A stretch of DNA of 40,663 nucleotides from JBNAVY01 sp049700195 (GTDB taxonomy: Bacteria; Bacillota; Thermoanaerobacteria; Thermoanaerobacterales; Thermoanaerobacteraceae), in assembly GCA_049700195.1 (NCBI GenBank), contig JBNAVY010000018.1, positions 1 through 40,663 of the forward strand. The letters run 5' to 3'. The translations under genes and the position numbers were made by a program. The notes under the pieces are model-generated. The model was not told where the DNA came from, searched no databases, and saw nothing but the letters and a program-made list of their open reading frames with translations. Every line of letters begins with the position of its first letter. Within the stretch, counting starts at the first letter, position 1. This document shows, piece after piece, positions 31,353 to 39,851 of this stretch.

Positions 31353-32387
31353 CTATATATCAATAAATAAATCTTTTAGTATAATTTTAATTGATGCTAC
31401 AATTGGAACAGCTAGCAAAAGCCCCCATAATCCAAAAAACTCTTCACCTGCAATTAAAGATAATATTATTGTTAATGGATGTAGACCAACACTATCACTG
31501 ATTATTTTAGGAGTTACAAATGCATTTTCAATTTGTTGAACAGTAATAAATACGATAAAAGCTAAAAATCCTTTATAAACAGAATCAATCATACCTAAAA
31601 GTACAGCAGGTATAATCCCTATTATAGGGCCTAAATATGGAATAATGTTTAGTACGCCTGCAAAAATGCCTATTAGTAATGCATATTTTACTTTTATAAT
31701 CAGAAAACCCAATGTTGTAAAAACGCCTACAAAGAAAGATATGTATAGCTGACCTCTGATATATTTACTCAAAATAAGATTTATATCTTTTAATATAATT
31801 ATAATTTTTTGCTTATTTTTTTCGGATAAAATAATAAATATTTCTGATTCAAACATTTTTTTATCCTTTAAAATATAAAAAGTTATAATTGGTATTAAAA
31901 AAAGATCAAAAATATTTTTTGAAAAAGACAATGTACTAGCAAAAATCTCATCAAACTTTAAAGATAATAATTTATTAAGTTTGTATATATTTTTATTTAA
32001 TATGTCTTCAATTTGCGGAGGTAGATAAGATAGATACTCAAGTTTTATTTTTTTTAAAAAAAAATCTAATTCATTTATATAAAATGGTAGTATTTTAAAA
32101 AGATTCAGGACCTCACTTAACAATAATGGTATTATGTAAACTAATATAATAATTATAAAAACAAAAATTATAAAAAGTACTATAAAAATAGAAATATTTA
32201 ATGAAAGCCCTTTTGATTTAAAATATTTAACAAAAGGGCTTAAAACATATGCTAATAAGCCTGAAACTATAAATGGCGTTAAAATTTCCTTTATATTGTT
32301 CCAGTAGTTTCTTATTGTATAGGCAAAAAATAAACTTAATATTATATATAAACCATAAATCAAATACTTTTTTTGAAGATTAACCAT
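31353..32387 (-). CDS. AI-2E family transporter (PerM-like permease)
   Basis: Polytopic inner-membrane protein of 344 residues with about eight hydrophobic segments. The family pattern is seen: paired N-terminal helices (about 7-45), a third helix (62-90), a long soluble amphipathic region (95-150), and a C-terminal block with NIIPYLGPIIGIIPAVLLG, VQQIENAFVTPKIISDSVGLHPLTIILSLIAG and the last helix. Substrate unknown; members include AI-2 exporters and sodium/proton antiporters. This permease is a frequent neighbour of alaS and mnmA in clostridia, with no known link to tRNA. Confidence 0.9.
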   Translation of the reverse strand: MVNLQKKYLIYGLYIILSLFFAYTIRNYWNNIKEILTPFIVSGLLAYVLSPFVKYFKSKGLSLNISIFIVLFIIFVFIIIILVYIIPLLLSEVLNLFKILPFYINELDFFLKKIKLEYLSYLPPQIEDILNKNIYKLNKLLSLKFDEIFASTLSFSKNIFDLFLIPIITFYILKDKKMFESEIFIILSEKNKQKIIIILKDINLILSKYIRGQLYISFFVGVFTTLGFLIIKVKYALLIGIFAGVLNIIPYLGPIIGIIPAVLLGMIDSVYKGFLAFIVFITVQQIENAFVTPKIISDSVGLHPLTIILSLIAGEEFFGLWGLLLAVPIVASIKIILKDLFIDI

Positions 32388-32406
32388 ATTACCAGCCTCA
32401 AGAAAA

Positions 32407-32550
32407 TCATATCTTGTTAACTACTTTTATTAGCCTTGCTAAACTTCTTTGAATCATTGTTTTATTTTTTTTGGTATTAATTTTAGGAAGCATATATATA
32501 GATGCAGCTATTCCTGCTAAAAAACCTTTTATATATTTGTCATTACCCAT
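32407..32550 (-). CDS. Small basic protein, 47 aa, function unknown
   Basis: A 47-codon frame starting ATG behind AAAGGAGG at 7 nt spacing, one of the best ribosome sites in the window, and ending in TGA 19 nt before the permease start. The product has a short hydrophobic N-terminal helix (GFLAGIAASIYMLP, residues 9-22) followed by a strongly basic tail with no acidic residues after position 4. I do not recognise it; it resembles the small YtxH-like membrane proteins found beside mnmA in clostridia only in size and topology. Likely membrane-associated. Confidence 0.75.
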   Translation of the reverse strand: MGNDKYIKGFLAGIAASIYMLPKINTKKNKTMIQRSLARLIKVVNKI

Positions 32551-32648
32551 AAAGTAACCTCCTTTAATTTTATTTGCTTTAAATTAAACTTATAAAAATT
32601 TATACTTTGTTAATATAACTTTGTTTTTAGTATTTTCCCCATTAAAGT

Positions 32649-32673
32649 AAAAAAAAATGCACTTTAGTGCATT
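32649..32673 (-). terminator. Intrinsic terminator after mnmA
   Basis: Minus strand AATGCAC-TAAA-GTGCATT followed by at least eight T. It ends the Rrf2-mnmA transcript. The interval up to the small-protein gene (32551-32648) must therefore hold a promoter, which I could not place confidently. Confidence 0.87.
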
Positions 32674-32729
32674 ATAGTTTATAAAAAAATAAATTTTATA
32701 GATATATAATAATGTAATATATAAAATTA

Positions 32730-33821
32730 TTATTTTTTTATTTTATCAATAACTCCACCACCAATAACAATATCCTTATCATAGAAAACAACAGATTGTC
32801 CCGGAGTAATTGCTCTTTGCGGCTTATCAAATTTTACAATAATACCATCATTTTTATATGGCTTAATAACTGCATCTTGTTCTACTGCATTATATCTAAT
32901 TTTTGCTTTAATTCTCATTTCACTGTCAAGTTTGTCTAAAAAAATTAAATTATTATTATAAGAAATAAGCTCATCATCTAAAACATCTTCACCATATCCA
33001 ACAACAACAACATTATCCTCAGGGTTTATATCAACTACATAAAGTGGTTTATCAGCTGAAATACCTAATCCTCTGCGCTGACCTATAGTATAATATATTA
33101 TACCTTTATGATAACCAAGTAACTTACCTTTTATATCACGAAATTCACCAGGAAGTATATTTCCCTTTGTGTTTTCTTCTATATATTTTCCATAATTATT
33201 ATCACTTATAAAACATATTTCTTGACTGTCAGGTTTTGATGCTACAGGTAGTGCTAATTTTTTTGCAATTGTCCTTATTTCCTCTTTTTTGTAATTACCT
33301 AAAGGAAATATTATATTAGCAAGTTGATCCTGTTTGAGATTATATAGGGCATATGTCTGATCTTTTGAAAGATCTAAAGCTTTTTTTAAAACATATTTCT
33401 CTAAAATTCTATCAAACTCAATATTTGCATAATGTCCTGTAGCGATATAATCTGCTTCTAAATCAAAAGCTATTTTCATCAATTCACCAAATTTTATATA
33501 TTTATTACATACTATACAAGGATTTGGGGTCCTACCTTGTAAATATTCTTCAACAAAATAATCTATTACTTTATTTTTAAAAGCATTCTCCAAATTTATT
33601 TCTTTAAATTCTATTCCAAGTAAATCGGCGACTTTTTTTGCATCTCGTGATGCTTTAAAATCACGTTCCGAATTATCGTCGATAATTTGACAGTTTTTGT
33701 CACCAAACAGCTTCAATGTAATACCAATGACTTCATATCCTTGTTCTTTTAATAAATAAGCAGCTACAGAACTATCTACTCCTCCACTCATTCCAACTAA
33801 AACTCTTTTTTTATTTTTCAT
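32730..33821 (-). CDS. mnmA: tRNA 2-thiouridylase MnmA
   Basis: ATP-dependent thiolation of U34 in tRNA Lys, Glu and Gln. The 363-residue protein has the PP-loop GMSGGVDSS (10-18), the catalytic cysteines Cys102 (TPNPCIVCNKYIKF) and Cys203 (DSQEICFISDNNY), ATGHYA near 127-132 and the C-terminal beta domain (TIGQRRGLG; AITPGQSVVFYD). The enzyme needs a sulfur donor such as a cysteine desulfurase, which is normally encoded beside it in clostridia but is missing here. It follows the Rrf2 gene by 35 nt. Confidence 0.97.
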   Translation of the reverse strand: MKNKKRVLVGMSGGVDSSVAAYLLKEQGYEVIGITLKLFGDKNCQIIDDNSERDFKASRDAKKVADLLGIEFKEINLENAFKNKVIDYFVEEYLQGRTPNPCIVCNKYIKFGELMKIAFDLEADYIATGHYANIEFDRILEKYVLKKALDLSKDQTYALYNLKQDQLANIIFPLGNYKKEEIRTIAKKLALPVASKPDSQEICFISDNNYGKYIEENTKGNILPGEFRDIKGKLLGYHKGIIYYTIGQRRGLGISADKPLYVVDINPEDNVVVVGYGEDVLDDELISYNNNLIFLDKLDSEMRIKAKIRYNAVEQDAVIKPYKNDGIIVKFDKPQRAITPGQSVVFYDKDIVIGGGVIDKIKK

Positions 33822-33856
33822 TTAATTTATTTGATCCTCCTCAAGGTATAAATACA

Positions 33857-34297
33857 TTATTTAAAATTAGTTTTTTTATTTGATTTTTTGTAGTCTTCAA
33901 CCATATCTTGAAGTGTTATTGAATCTACTACTTTATTTATACTATCGCGTATCTTTTCCAATATTACTTTAGTAGGACATCTGCTGGCTCTACTACATTT
34001 AAAAGGATTATCTTCTAAAACACAATCAGCGGGAGCTAAAGAACCTTCAAGGGTTCGTATAACCTGACCTATAGTAATATTATGTGGAGATGAAGATAAC
34101 ATATAACCTCCTTGTGAACCTCTAACACTTTTTACAAGGTCAGCTCTTCTAAGTAATGCTATTAATTGCTCAAGATAATGTTCTGATAACCCTTCATTTT
34201 CAGCAATAGTTTTTAAGGAAATAGGGCCTTCTCCATAATATAGTGCCAATTCAAACATGGCTTGTATTCCATATCTTCCTTTTGTAGACAATTTCAT
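33857..34297 (-). CDS. Rrf2 family transcriptional regulator, IscR-like
   Basis: Winged-helix regulator of 146 residues. The N-terminus MKLSTKGRYGIQAMFELAL, the recognition region SEHYLEQLIALLRRADLVKSVRGSQGGYML (parts of one helix-turn-helix and wing) and three cysteines Cys92, Cys101, Cys107 are those of Fe-S-sensing Rrf2 proteins; the spacing x8 then x5 differs slightly from Escherichia coli IscR. Control of cysteine/Fe-S genes is likely, but CymR-like regulation is also possible. Own promoter with a dyad downstream of the -10. Confidence 0.9.
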   Translation of the reverse strand: MKLSTKGRYGIQAMFELALYYGEGPISLKTIAENEGLSEHYLEQLIALLRRADLVKSVRGSQGGYMLSSSPHNITIGQVIRTLEGSLAPADCVLEDNPFKCSRASRCPTKVILEKIRDSINKVVDSITLQDMVEDYKKSNKKTNFK

Positions 34298-34311
34298 TTG
34301 ACCACACTCCT

Positions 34312-34374
34312 AATTCCTACTATACAGATAGGATTTACAAATGAAAGAATAGCATTTTAATATTAAATTGTCAA
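34312..34374 (-). promoter_or_regulatory. Sigma-A promoter of the Rrf2 gene with possible operator
   Basis: Minus strand TTGACA (34374-34369), 17 nt, TATTCT (34351-34346). Ten bases downstream of the -10, AAATCCTA and TAGGAATT (34336-34312, imperfect arms, inner CTAT/ATAG) form a dyad near the transcription start, a candidate site for autorepression. Confidence 0.7.
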
Positions 34375-34383
34375 TATGACCTT

Positions 34384-34794
34384 TTACATATCTGATTTAG
34401 CTTGAAGCGAATCTGGCATAATCTGCATCAACTCTATAAGATTACCATCTGAATCCTTTATCCAATATTGATAGTTTCCATCTAATCCCATTTTAGGCTG
34501 TTTATCAATTGTCACACCTTTATTTTCAAGCTCTTTTAATGTTGAAAAAATATCGTCTACATGCAAACAAATATGTTTAAAACCTGATAAATTATCATCA
34601 GTTATATTATCCTTTCCGTTTGGGAAAAGCTCTATAAATTGCATTTCGGCAACTTTTATATATACAAGCATTAATTGTCCGTTTTCATCATTTAATCTAA
34701 AAGCTTCTTTTAATCCAAGTTTATTGCAGTAAAAATCTATACTTCTTTCAATATCCTTAACTTTAATCGCTATATGACCTAATCCATTTATCAT
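34384..34794 (-). CDS. VOC family protein (glyoxalase/bleomycin-resistance fold)
   Basis: A 136-residue protein with two beta-alpha-beta-beta-beta modules. Metal-ligand candidates are His in GHIAIKVKD, Glu in QFIELFP, His in FKHICLHVDD and Glu in NLIELMQI, the H/E/H/E arrangement of lactoylglutathione lyase-type enzymes. The exact substrate is unknown; methylglyoxal detoxification or a methylmalonyl-CoA epimerase-like reaction are options. ATG at 34794 is 7 nt behind GGGAGG; the earlier ATG precedes that site and is rejected. It stands alone between two terminator/promoter boundaries. Confidence 0.88.
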   Translation of the reverse strand: MINGLGHIAIKVKDIERSIDFYCNKLGLKEAFRLNDENGQLMLVYIKVAEMQFIELFPNGKDNITDDNLSGFKHICLHVDDIFSTLKELENKGVTIDKQPKMGLDGNYQYWIKDSDGNLIELMQIMPDSLQAKSDM

Positions 34795-34852
34795 AAGAAA
34801 ACCTCCCATTAATATTTTATACGTATATTATAACAACAAAAAATTATTTTAC

Positions 34853-34883
34853 ATAATAAAAATAAGGCAATTTATGCCTTATT
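34853..34883 (-). terminator. Intrinsic terminator of the ornithine operon
   Basis: Minus strand AATAAGGCA-TAAAT-TGCCTTATT (9 bp) followed by TTTATTATG. The racemase stop codon lies in the loop, so the stem forms only after the ribosome leaves. Confidence 0.83.
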
Positions 34884-35936
34884 AAAAATTTTATTTACAT
34901 ATTCCGATGTTGATAAGGATAAAATCCCTCCATATTTTAATTTAAATCTGATAATATCTCCAACTTTATATTCGTTAAATGTATTTGTTAGATTAACAAT
35001 TAAATGATCACTGCTAGAACCTATTAATTCAATATTTTTGTCTATAGGTATAAGATCATCTATATCAACATCTTGATGGCCTATAGCTAGAATAGCTCTT
35101 TTCATTATACCTCTGTCAATATAAGTTTGCCTCCTGCCAAAAGCATCCATACCTAATATCCCTTTTGGTAAAGAAGGTTTTTCTTTTAATTCAACTATTT
35201 GAGCTTCTAAAGTAAAAATATCATCATAAGTATGAGGAATTCTATCTCCAAAAGCAGTTTCTCTCCCAAGAACTATTGCTTCGCCTATTCTTAACTGGTT
35301 AATTCCAAAAGGTATAAGGCCATTCTGAACAAGGTACAAACTGCTCGAATTACCTCCTGATACTATTTCTAAATTAACTCTGAATTCTTTATTTATTTCA
35401 TCTTTTATAGATATAAGTTCTTCTAATATATCTGGTGTAGGTATAACTGATCCATAACATGTAAGATTAGTACCTATCCCTATTAAATTAACCCCCTTTA
35501 GTTTTAATATATCAGCAACAATATTTTTAACATCTTTAGGCAATACACCTTCTCTTAAATCTCCCATATCAACCATCAATATAATATCATGAACTTTATC
35601 AAGTTTTAATGCCTCATCTGATAATCTTTTTATTATATCTATTTCAGAATTTAAGCTTATATCAGCATATTTTACTATATCAGTAACCTCATCTATCATA
35701 GGTATTCTAAGAAGCATTTTCTTTTGTGGCAACAATCGCAATTTCTTTAAATTTAATATTCTAGAATCACCAAAAATTTCTATGCCTCCCTTTGCCATTG
35801 CTTCAGCTATTTCTGGTATACCACAAAAGACCTTTGTTACCCCAACAACACTAATACCCCTTTTTTTACATAAATCTGAAATAGCCTTTGAATTTTCCTG
35901 TAATTTTTCTAAGTCAACTCTTAGTAAAGGGTACAT
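34872..35936 (-). CDS. orr: Ornithine racemase, alanine racemase-like PLP enzyme
   Basis: Converts L-ornithine to D-ornithine for the aminomutase. The 354-residue protein has the alanine racemase N-terminal TIM barrel with the PLP lysine at Lys35 (GVTKVFCG), MVDMGDLREG near 133-142, VSGGNSSSL and a C-terminal beta domain with GMDAFGRRQTY. It belongs to the alanine/ornithine racemase branch; the assignment to ornithine rests mainly on its place at the end of the oraS-oraE operon, as in Clostridium sticklandii. ATG at 35936, with GGAGGAG 5-6 nt upstream, is chosen over an earlier in-frame ATG. Confidence 0.9.
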   Translation of the reverse strand: MYPLLRVDLEKLQENSKAISDLCKKRGISVVGVTKVFCGIPEIAEAMAKGGIEIFGDSRILNLKKLRLLPQKKMLLRIPMIDEVTDIVKYADISLNSEIDIIKRLSDEALKLDKVHDIILMVDMGDLREGVLPKDVKNIVADILKLKGVNLIGIGTNLTCYGSVIPTPDILEELISIKDEINKEFRVNLEIVSGGNSSSLYLVQNGLIPFGINQLRIGEAIVLGRETAFGDRIPHTYDDIFTLEAQIVELKEKPSLPKGILGMDAFGRRQTYIDRGIMKRAILAIGHQDVDIDDLIPIDKNIELIGSSSDHLIVNLTNTFNEYKVGDIIRFKLKYGGILSLSTSEYVNKIFNKA

Positions 35937-35952
35937 TTTAACTCCTCCAAGT

Positions 35953-37299
35953 CTAAATGCCAAAACTGTTTTTAATTAATTCTAAAGCTTCTTTAGGATA
36001 TCTTTTAGATAACACTCCGCAGGCAGCCATTATATATTCCTTATCGATGAGCACTTTTGCAACTTCACGTGGATATAATTCTGTTCCATTGCTTTTATCA
36101 TTAATATTTTTCAAAAGCTGTTCTGCTTTTTGAAGCCGTGAAAAAATTCCACCTGTACCGATTATCCATTTAATTTTTGTTAAATCTTTCCCTTCAGCAT
36201 AGAAACTTCTTCCTGTTGGGCCGAAAAAACTGTTTAATTTTCCTGCATGTCTTTTTACACTTGTTTTTAATGCGGTTTTTGCCAAATATAAAACAAAATC
36301 TTTTTCTATATCTGTTTTAGGTATTGGATTTAAATTTTCAATTAATTCATCTGCATTTTTAAATTTTCCCCTAATATCATCTTTACACATTTCAAACAAG
36401 TTATATCTATTAACATATACACCAAGATCCCCTTCAACAGTTCTCTTAGCAAGTGGTTCAGGATTAACAGAAATTTTCTGTATTTCTTCACTACCCTCAG
36501 TAACAGAATGCACATCAGTTGTAGCTCCTCCTATATCAACAACCATCAAATCTCCTATTTCTTCATAAAGACTGATAGCACATTCCATTACAGCACCGGG
36601 AGTAGGAATTATATTTCCTGTAACTAATTCCCTTACTCTTTGCATACCAGGTGCAGAAACAATATGTTTTTCAAATACTGCTTGTATTAGTTTTCTAGTA
36701 GGTTCGATATTTAAACTGTCAATTGAAGGATATACATTATCTACAATATATATTTCCTTACCATACTGCTGGAAAATTTCTGAAATTTCATCTCTGTTTT
36801 CAATATTACCTGCATAAATTAATGGTGCATCTAATTTTGCTTCTGCAATTTTTTCTCCATTATAAAGAGCCGTCTCTCTATCTCCATAATCTACTCCACC
36901 TGCTAAAAGAATGATATTAGGTTTTAAATCTTTTAATTTTTCTATATCAGATTTGCGCAATTTCCCAGCGGTTATCATTTTTATATTTGCACCTGCACCA
37001 AGTGCAGCTTCTTTTGCTGCTTTTACTGTCATATCATAAACTAATCCATGTACAGTCATTTTTAAGCCACCAGCAGCACTACTTGATGCGAAAAGTTCAC
37101 CATATGAAAAGTCACCAATTTTATCTTTTAAATCTTCTATAGCATTCCTAAGACCAATGTTTACATCACCATCTAATACAGTAGTTGGAGAAACACCTTG
37201 ACCCACAAAAACAGGTTTTTTATCTGTAAAACTAAATCCGTCAACCGTTGTTGTTGTACTTCCTATCTCTGCAACTAAAACATCAAGAGTTTTCTTCAT
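35953..37299 (-). CDS. MutL/GlmL-type ASKHA ATPase of the ornithine aminomutase cluster
   Basis: A 448-residue actin-like ATPase of the family found with glutamate mutase (MutL/GlmL) and ornithine aminomutase; proposed to reactivate or chaperone the B12 enzyme. Visible ASKHA loops are VAEIGSTTTTVDGF (9-22), a conserved ASSSAAGGLKMTVHGLV, AGGVDYGD near 170, VVDIGGATTDVHSV (near 254-267) and the closing GTGGIFSRL. It overlaps oraE by 17 nt. No direct test of function is possible from sequence. Confidence 0.9.
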   Translation of the reverse strand: MKKTLDVLVAEIGSTTTTVDGFSFTDKKPVFVGQGVSPTTVLDGDVNIGLRNAIEDLKDKIGDFSYGELFASSSAAGGLKMTVHGLVYDMTVKAAKEAALGAGANIKMITAGKLRKSDIEKLKDLKPNIILLAGGVDYGDRETALYNGEKIAEAKLDAPLIYAGNIENRDEISEIFQQYGKEIYIVDNVYPSIDSLNIEPTRKLIQAVFEKHIVSAPGMQRVRELVTGNIIPTPGAVMECAISLYEEIGDLMVVDIGGATTDVHSVTEGSEEIQKISVNPEPLAKRTVEGDLGVYVNRYNLFEMCKDDIRGKFKNADELIENLNPIPKTDIEKDFVLYLAKTALKTSVKRHAGKLNSFFGPTGRSFYAEGKDLTKIKWIIGTGGIFSRLQKAEQLLKNINDKSNGTELYPREVAKVLIDKEYIMAACGVLSKRYPKEALELIKNSFGI

Positions 37300-39487
37300 T
37301 TTCTTTTTCCCTTCTTCTTTTTACAAGGAAACTTGCTACATCATTACCCTTTGCACCTCTACCAAAACCAGCGTCAAAGCCTGCACTTTTTGCAATATCA
37401 TTAGTAATTTGAGTACCTCCACCAACAAGAATAATTTTATCCCTGATTCCTTTTTCTACACATAAATCATGTATTTTCTTCATATTGCTTATATGGACAT
37501 CATTATGAGTTATAATAGTGCTGCATAATATAGCATCAGCATTTTCTTCTATTGCAGCATCGACTAATTTTTCAACAGGACATGAAGTACCTAAATAATC
37601 AAATTCTATACCATATTTTTCAATTCCACCATGCTTTATATCTAAAATTTCGCGTAGTCCAACAGAATGTTCATCATTACCAACCGTTGCTGCAACAACT
37701 TTTAAAGGTTTTCTTTTTACATCTTCTGTTATTTCTTCATCAGACAATACTTCTATTTTAGGTGGTATAACTAATTCACTTTTATTTATTGTAAAATCAA
37801 CTCTTCCTTTAACTTCAACATAGGTTCCTTCTGATGGATGCATTGGATTTTTGCTTAGGACAACAACATCTTTAAGACCTAACTTTTCTGCATACTTTAT
37901 CGCTGCATATTCTGCTGTGCGCTCATCTACAGGCAGAAATAGATTCATACTAATAACACCATCACCTGACCATTCTACTTCTGGCTTTATTTTATCACCT
38001 TTTCTAAATTCAGCTGTTTCATAGAGCCTTTTTTCTACATTATCATTTTCATCTAGTTCATCAATAAATTGTATTTTTTCATGCTTGCATAATGTACAAC
38101 CATCGATTAAATCACAAGGTTTATTTAAACCTTCAGGAAGATTGTTATACCCATAATGGGAGCAAACAGGAGCCATATAATCTTTATCCCTTTTATAAAC
38201 TGTTCCTGCACCTATACCCCCATTTATTTTTCTTATAATTCCATCTCCATTTCGTTCAGGATAATATCCCGAATCTATAAAAAATCCTTCTTCTACAGCT
38301 TTAAAATATCCTCCTATTTCTATAATTTCTTCCATAAATAAAATTGCTCGCATTTTTAATTCTCTGATTTTTTTACCTAATTCTCCTTCAAAGTTTAATC
38401 CAACCATTTCTTTAAGGCCATCCATACCTATTAAAGCTTGCTTTGCTGTATTTATTGCATTTATATTATTATAATGCCATGGTACATTTCTTCCTTCATC
38501 AGGTGTTATAGTACTTTGAATATCTGCAGATGTAAGCCTTGAAATTAATAAATCAAGAACATGAGTAACCGTTGCTTCTCTCATATCATGCTCAATATAT
38601 TTAGTATTCATTTGTGCTCTCATCTTGTAATCTTTGAAAAGTTGCCTTAGTGCTATAGCATAAGGTAAATTTAAGCGTATTGAAGGTGATGGTGAAGCCA
38701 TAGGTGGAACTGTTGAAAGAGATATATTCTCTGGTTTCATGCCAATCTTTTTAGAAAAAAGAGTATTTATTGCATGTTGTACCATAAGTTCTGGCATTAC
38801 TTTCCACCCTTCTTTAGCAGTAGCATTAGCATTGTGTGCACCATCTATCTGAAGTATATCAGCATCAGCCATTATTTTTTTTGCTACAGCAGCATCAACA
38901 AAAGATCTGATCATATTTATATTTCTGTATAAAACATTATATTGAGGATCCTGGTGAGCTCCATTAACTCCTTCTTCAGCAAACATTACAGCTACTTCAG
39001 GTCCAGCTATACCACTTACATATGAATGGAAATTTATTGGCCTTCCAACTTCATCTTCGATTAAATCCAATGCTTTTCTTGTTAATCTTACCTGTTTTCT
39101 TGATATTGGAACTCCTCCAACTCCTTCTGGTGTCCCTTCAATTAGACCATCAAAATGGCTCTGACCAGCTGTCCTAATAACCATTATATGGTCAGCCCCA
39201 TGCCAGGCCGCCATTCGCATTCTTCTTATATCATCTTCAAATCTACCAGAAGCTATTTCAGTAGTTATTACACAATCTGGCTGAGGATCAATATAACCAA
39301 AACTTTTAGCTGCAGGTAGGGGTATACTATTTTTTAAAGGTTTAGAAACTTGATGATATTCATATTCACCTATTTTATGTGTTCCTACATCTTCACGCCA
39401 ATGCCAACCTTTTCTCCTTGGTTGATATTTATCTATATCTTCGAAAAGCGCTTCAATATCAATTTTTTTATCTTTTTCAAGCTTCAT
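37283..39487 (-). CDS. oraE: D-ornithine 4,5-aminomutase, E (beta) subunit
   Basis: Adenosylcobalamin- and PLP-dependent enzyme that moves the 5-amino group to C4, forming 2,4-diaminopentanoate. The 734-residue protein has an N-terminal TIM barrel (HGADHIMVIRTAGQSHFDG etc.) and a C-terminal cobalamin-binding domain with the DxHxxG motif NDEHSVG. His607 is the cobalt ligand and Lys618 (LDIKHGG), 11 residues on, corresponds to the PLP lysine; this spacing equals His618/Lys629 of the Clostridium sticklandii enzyme. Further B12 motifs are LGTSCP and LVGGGTQ. ATG at 39487 is 8 nt after GGGAGG; it overlaps oraS by 11 nt. Confidence 0.97.
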   Translation of the reverse strand: MKLEKDKKIDIEALFEDIDKYQPRRKGWHWREDVGTHKIGEYEYHQVSKPLKNSIPLPAAKSFGYIDPQPDCVITTEIASGRFEDDIRRMRMAAWHGADHIMVIRTAGQSHFDGLIEGTPEGVGGVPISRKQVRLTRKALDLIEDEVGRPINFHSYVSGIAGPEVAVMFAEEGVNGAHQDPQYNVLYRNINMIRSFVDAAVAKKIMADADILQIDGAHNANATAKEGWKVMPELMVQHAINTLFSKKIGMKPENISLSTVPPMASPSPSIRLNLPYAIALRQLFKDYKMRAQMNTKYIEHDMREATVTHVLDLLISRLTSADIQSTITPDEGRNVPWHYNNINAINTAKQALIGMDGLKEMVGLNFEGELGKKIRELKMRAILFMEEIIEIGGYFKAVEEGFFIDSGYYPERNGDGIIRKINGGIGAGTVYKRDKDYMAPVCSHYGYNNLPEGLNKPCDLIDGCTLCKHEKIQFIDELDENDNVEKRLYETAEFRKGDKIKPEVEWSGDGVISMNLFLPVDERTAEYAAIKYAEKLGLKDVVVLSKNPMHPSEGTYVEVKGRVDFTINKSELVIPPKIEVLSDEEITEDVKRKPLKVVAATVGNDEHSVGLREILDIKHGGIEKYGIEFDYLGTSCPVEKLVDAAIEENADAILCSTIITHNDVHISNMKKIHDLCVEKGIRDKIILVGGGTQITNDIAKSAGFDAGFGRGAKGNDVASFLVKRRREKENEENS

Positions 39488-39851
39488 CAACTATACCTCC
39501 CTTTGCAATTTCATCTAATAAGTCTGCAAATTTACCCTCATAAAGTCCTTTCCCAGCTTCAAGATAATTAATATTTGATTTTTTTGCAACTTGGAGAACT
39601 ATATTTCCTGCACCTTTTGAAAGCAATCCTTTTTCCTCAACTCGGTTAACAATTTCTTTTGCTTCAATGCTTGAAAACCCCATCCTTAGTAAAACAGATC
39701 TTTCAATTGAAGGAGAAGTATGATCATAAGCTAATTCCAACATCGGATCAACTATTTTTTCAGCTAAACTCCAAAAATAAGCATCTAATTGTTCATCTGT
39801 CATAGATTGAAGATGTTTACTTCTAGTTTCGAAATCGTCTTCTCTTCTCAT
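39477..39851 (-). CDS. oraS: D-ornithine 4,5-aminomutase, S (alpha) subunit
   Basis: Small partner of OraE needed for activity and stability of the aminomutase. The 124-residue helical protein matches the OraS family (MRREDDFETRSKHLQSMTDE at the start, then LDAYFWSLAEKIVDPMLELAY, and ERSVLLRMGFSSIEA). It has no cofactor motif of its own, as expected. It overlaps ortB as ATGA and oraE by 11 nt, so stoichiometric coupled translation is likely. Confidence 0.95.
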   Translation of the reverse strand: MRREDDFETRSKHLQSMTDEQLDAYFWSLAEKIVDPMLELAYDHTSPSIERSVLLRMGFSSIEAKEIVNRVEEKGLLSKGAGNIVLQVAKKSNINYLEAGKGLYEGKFADLLDEIAKGGIVDEA

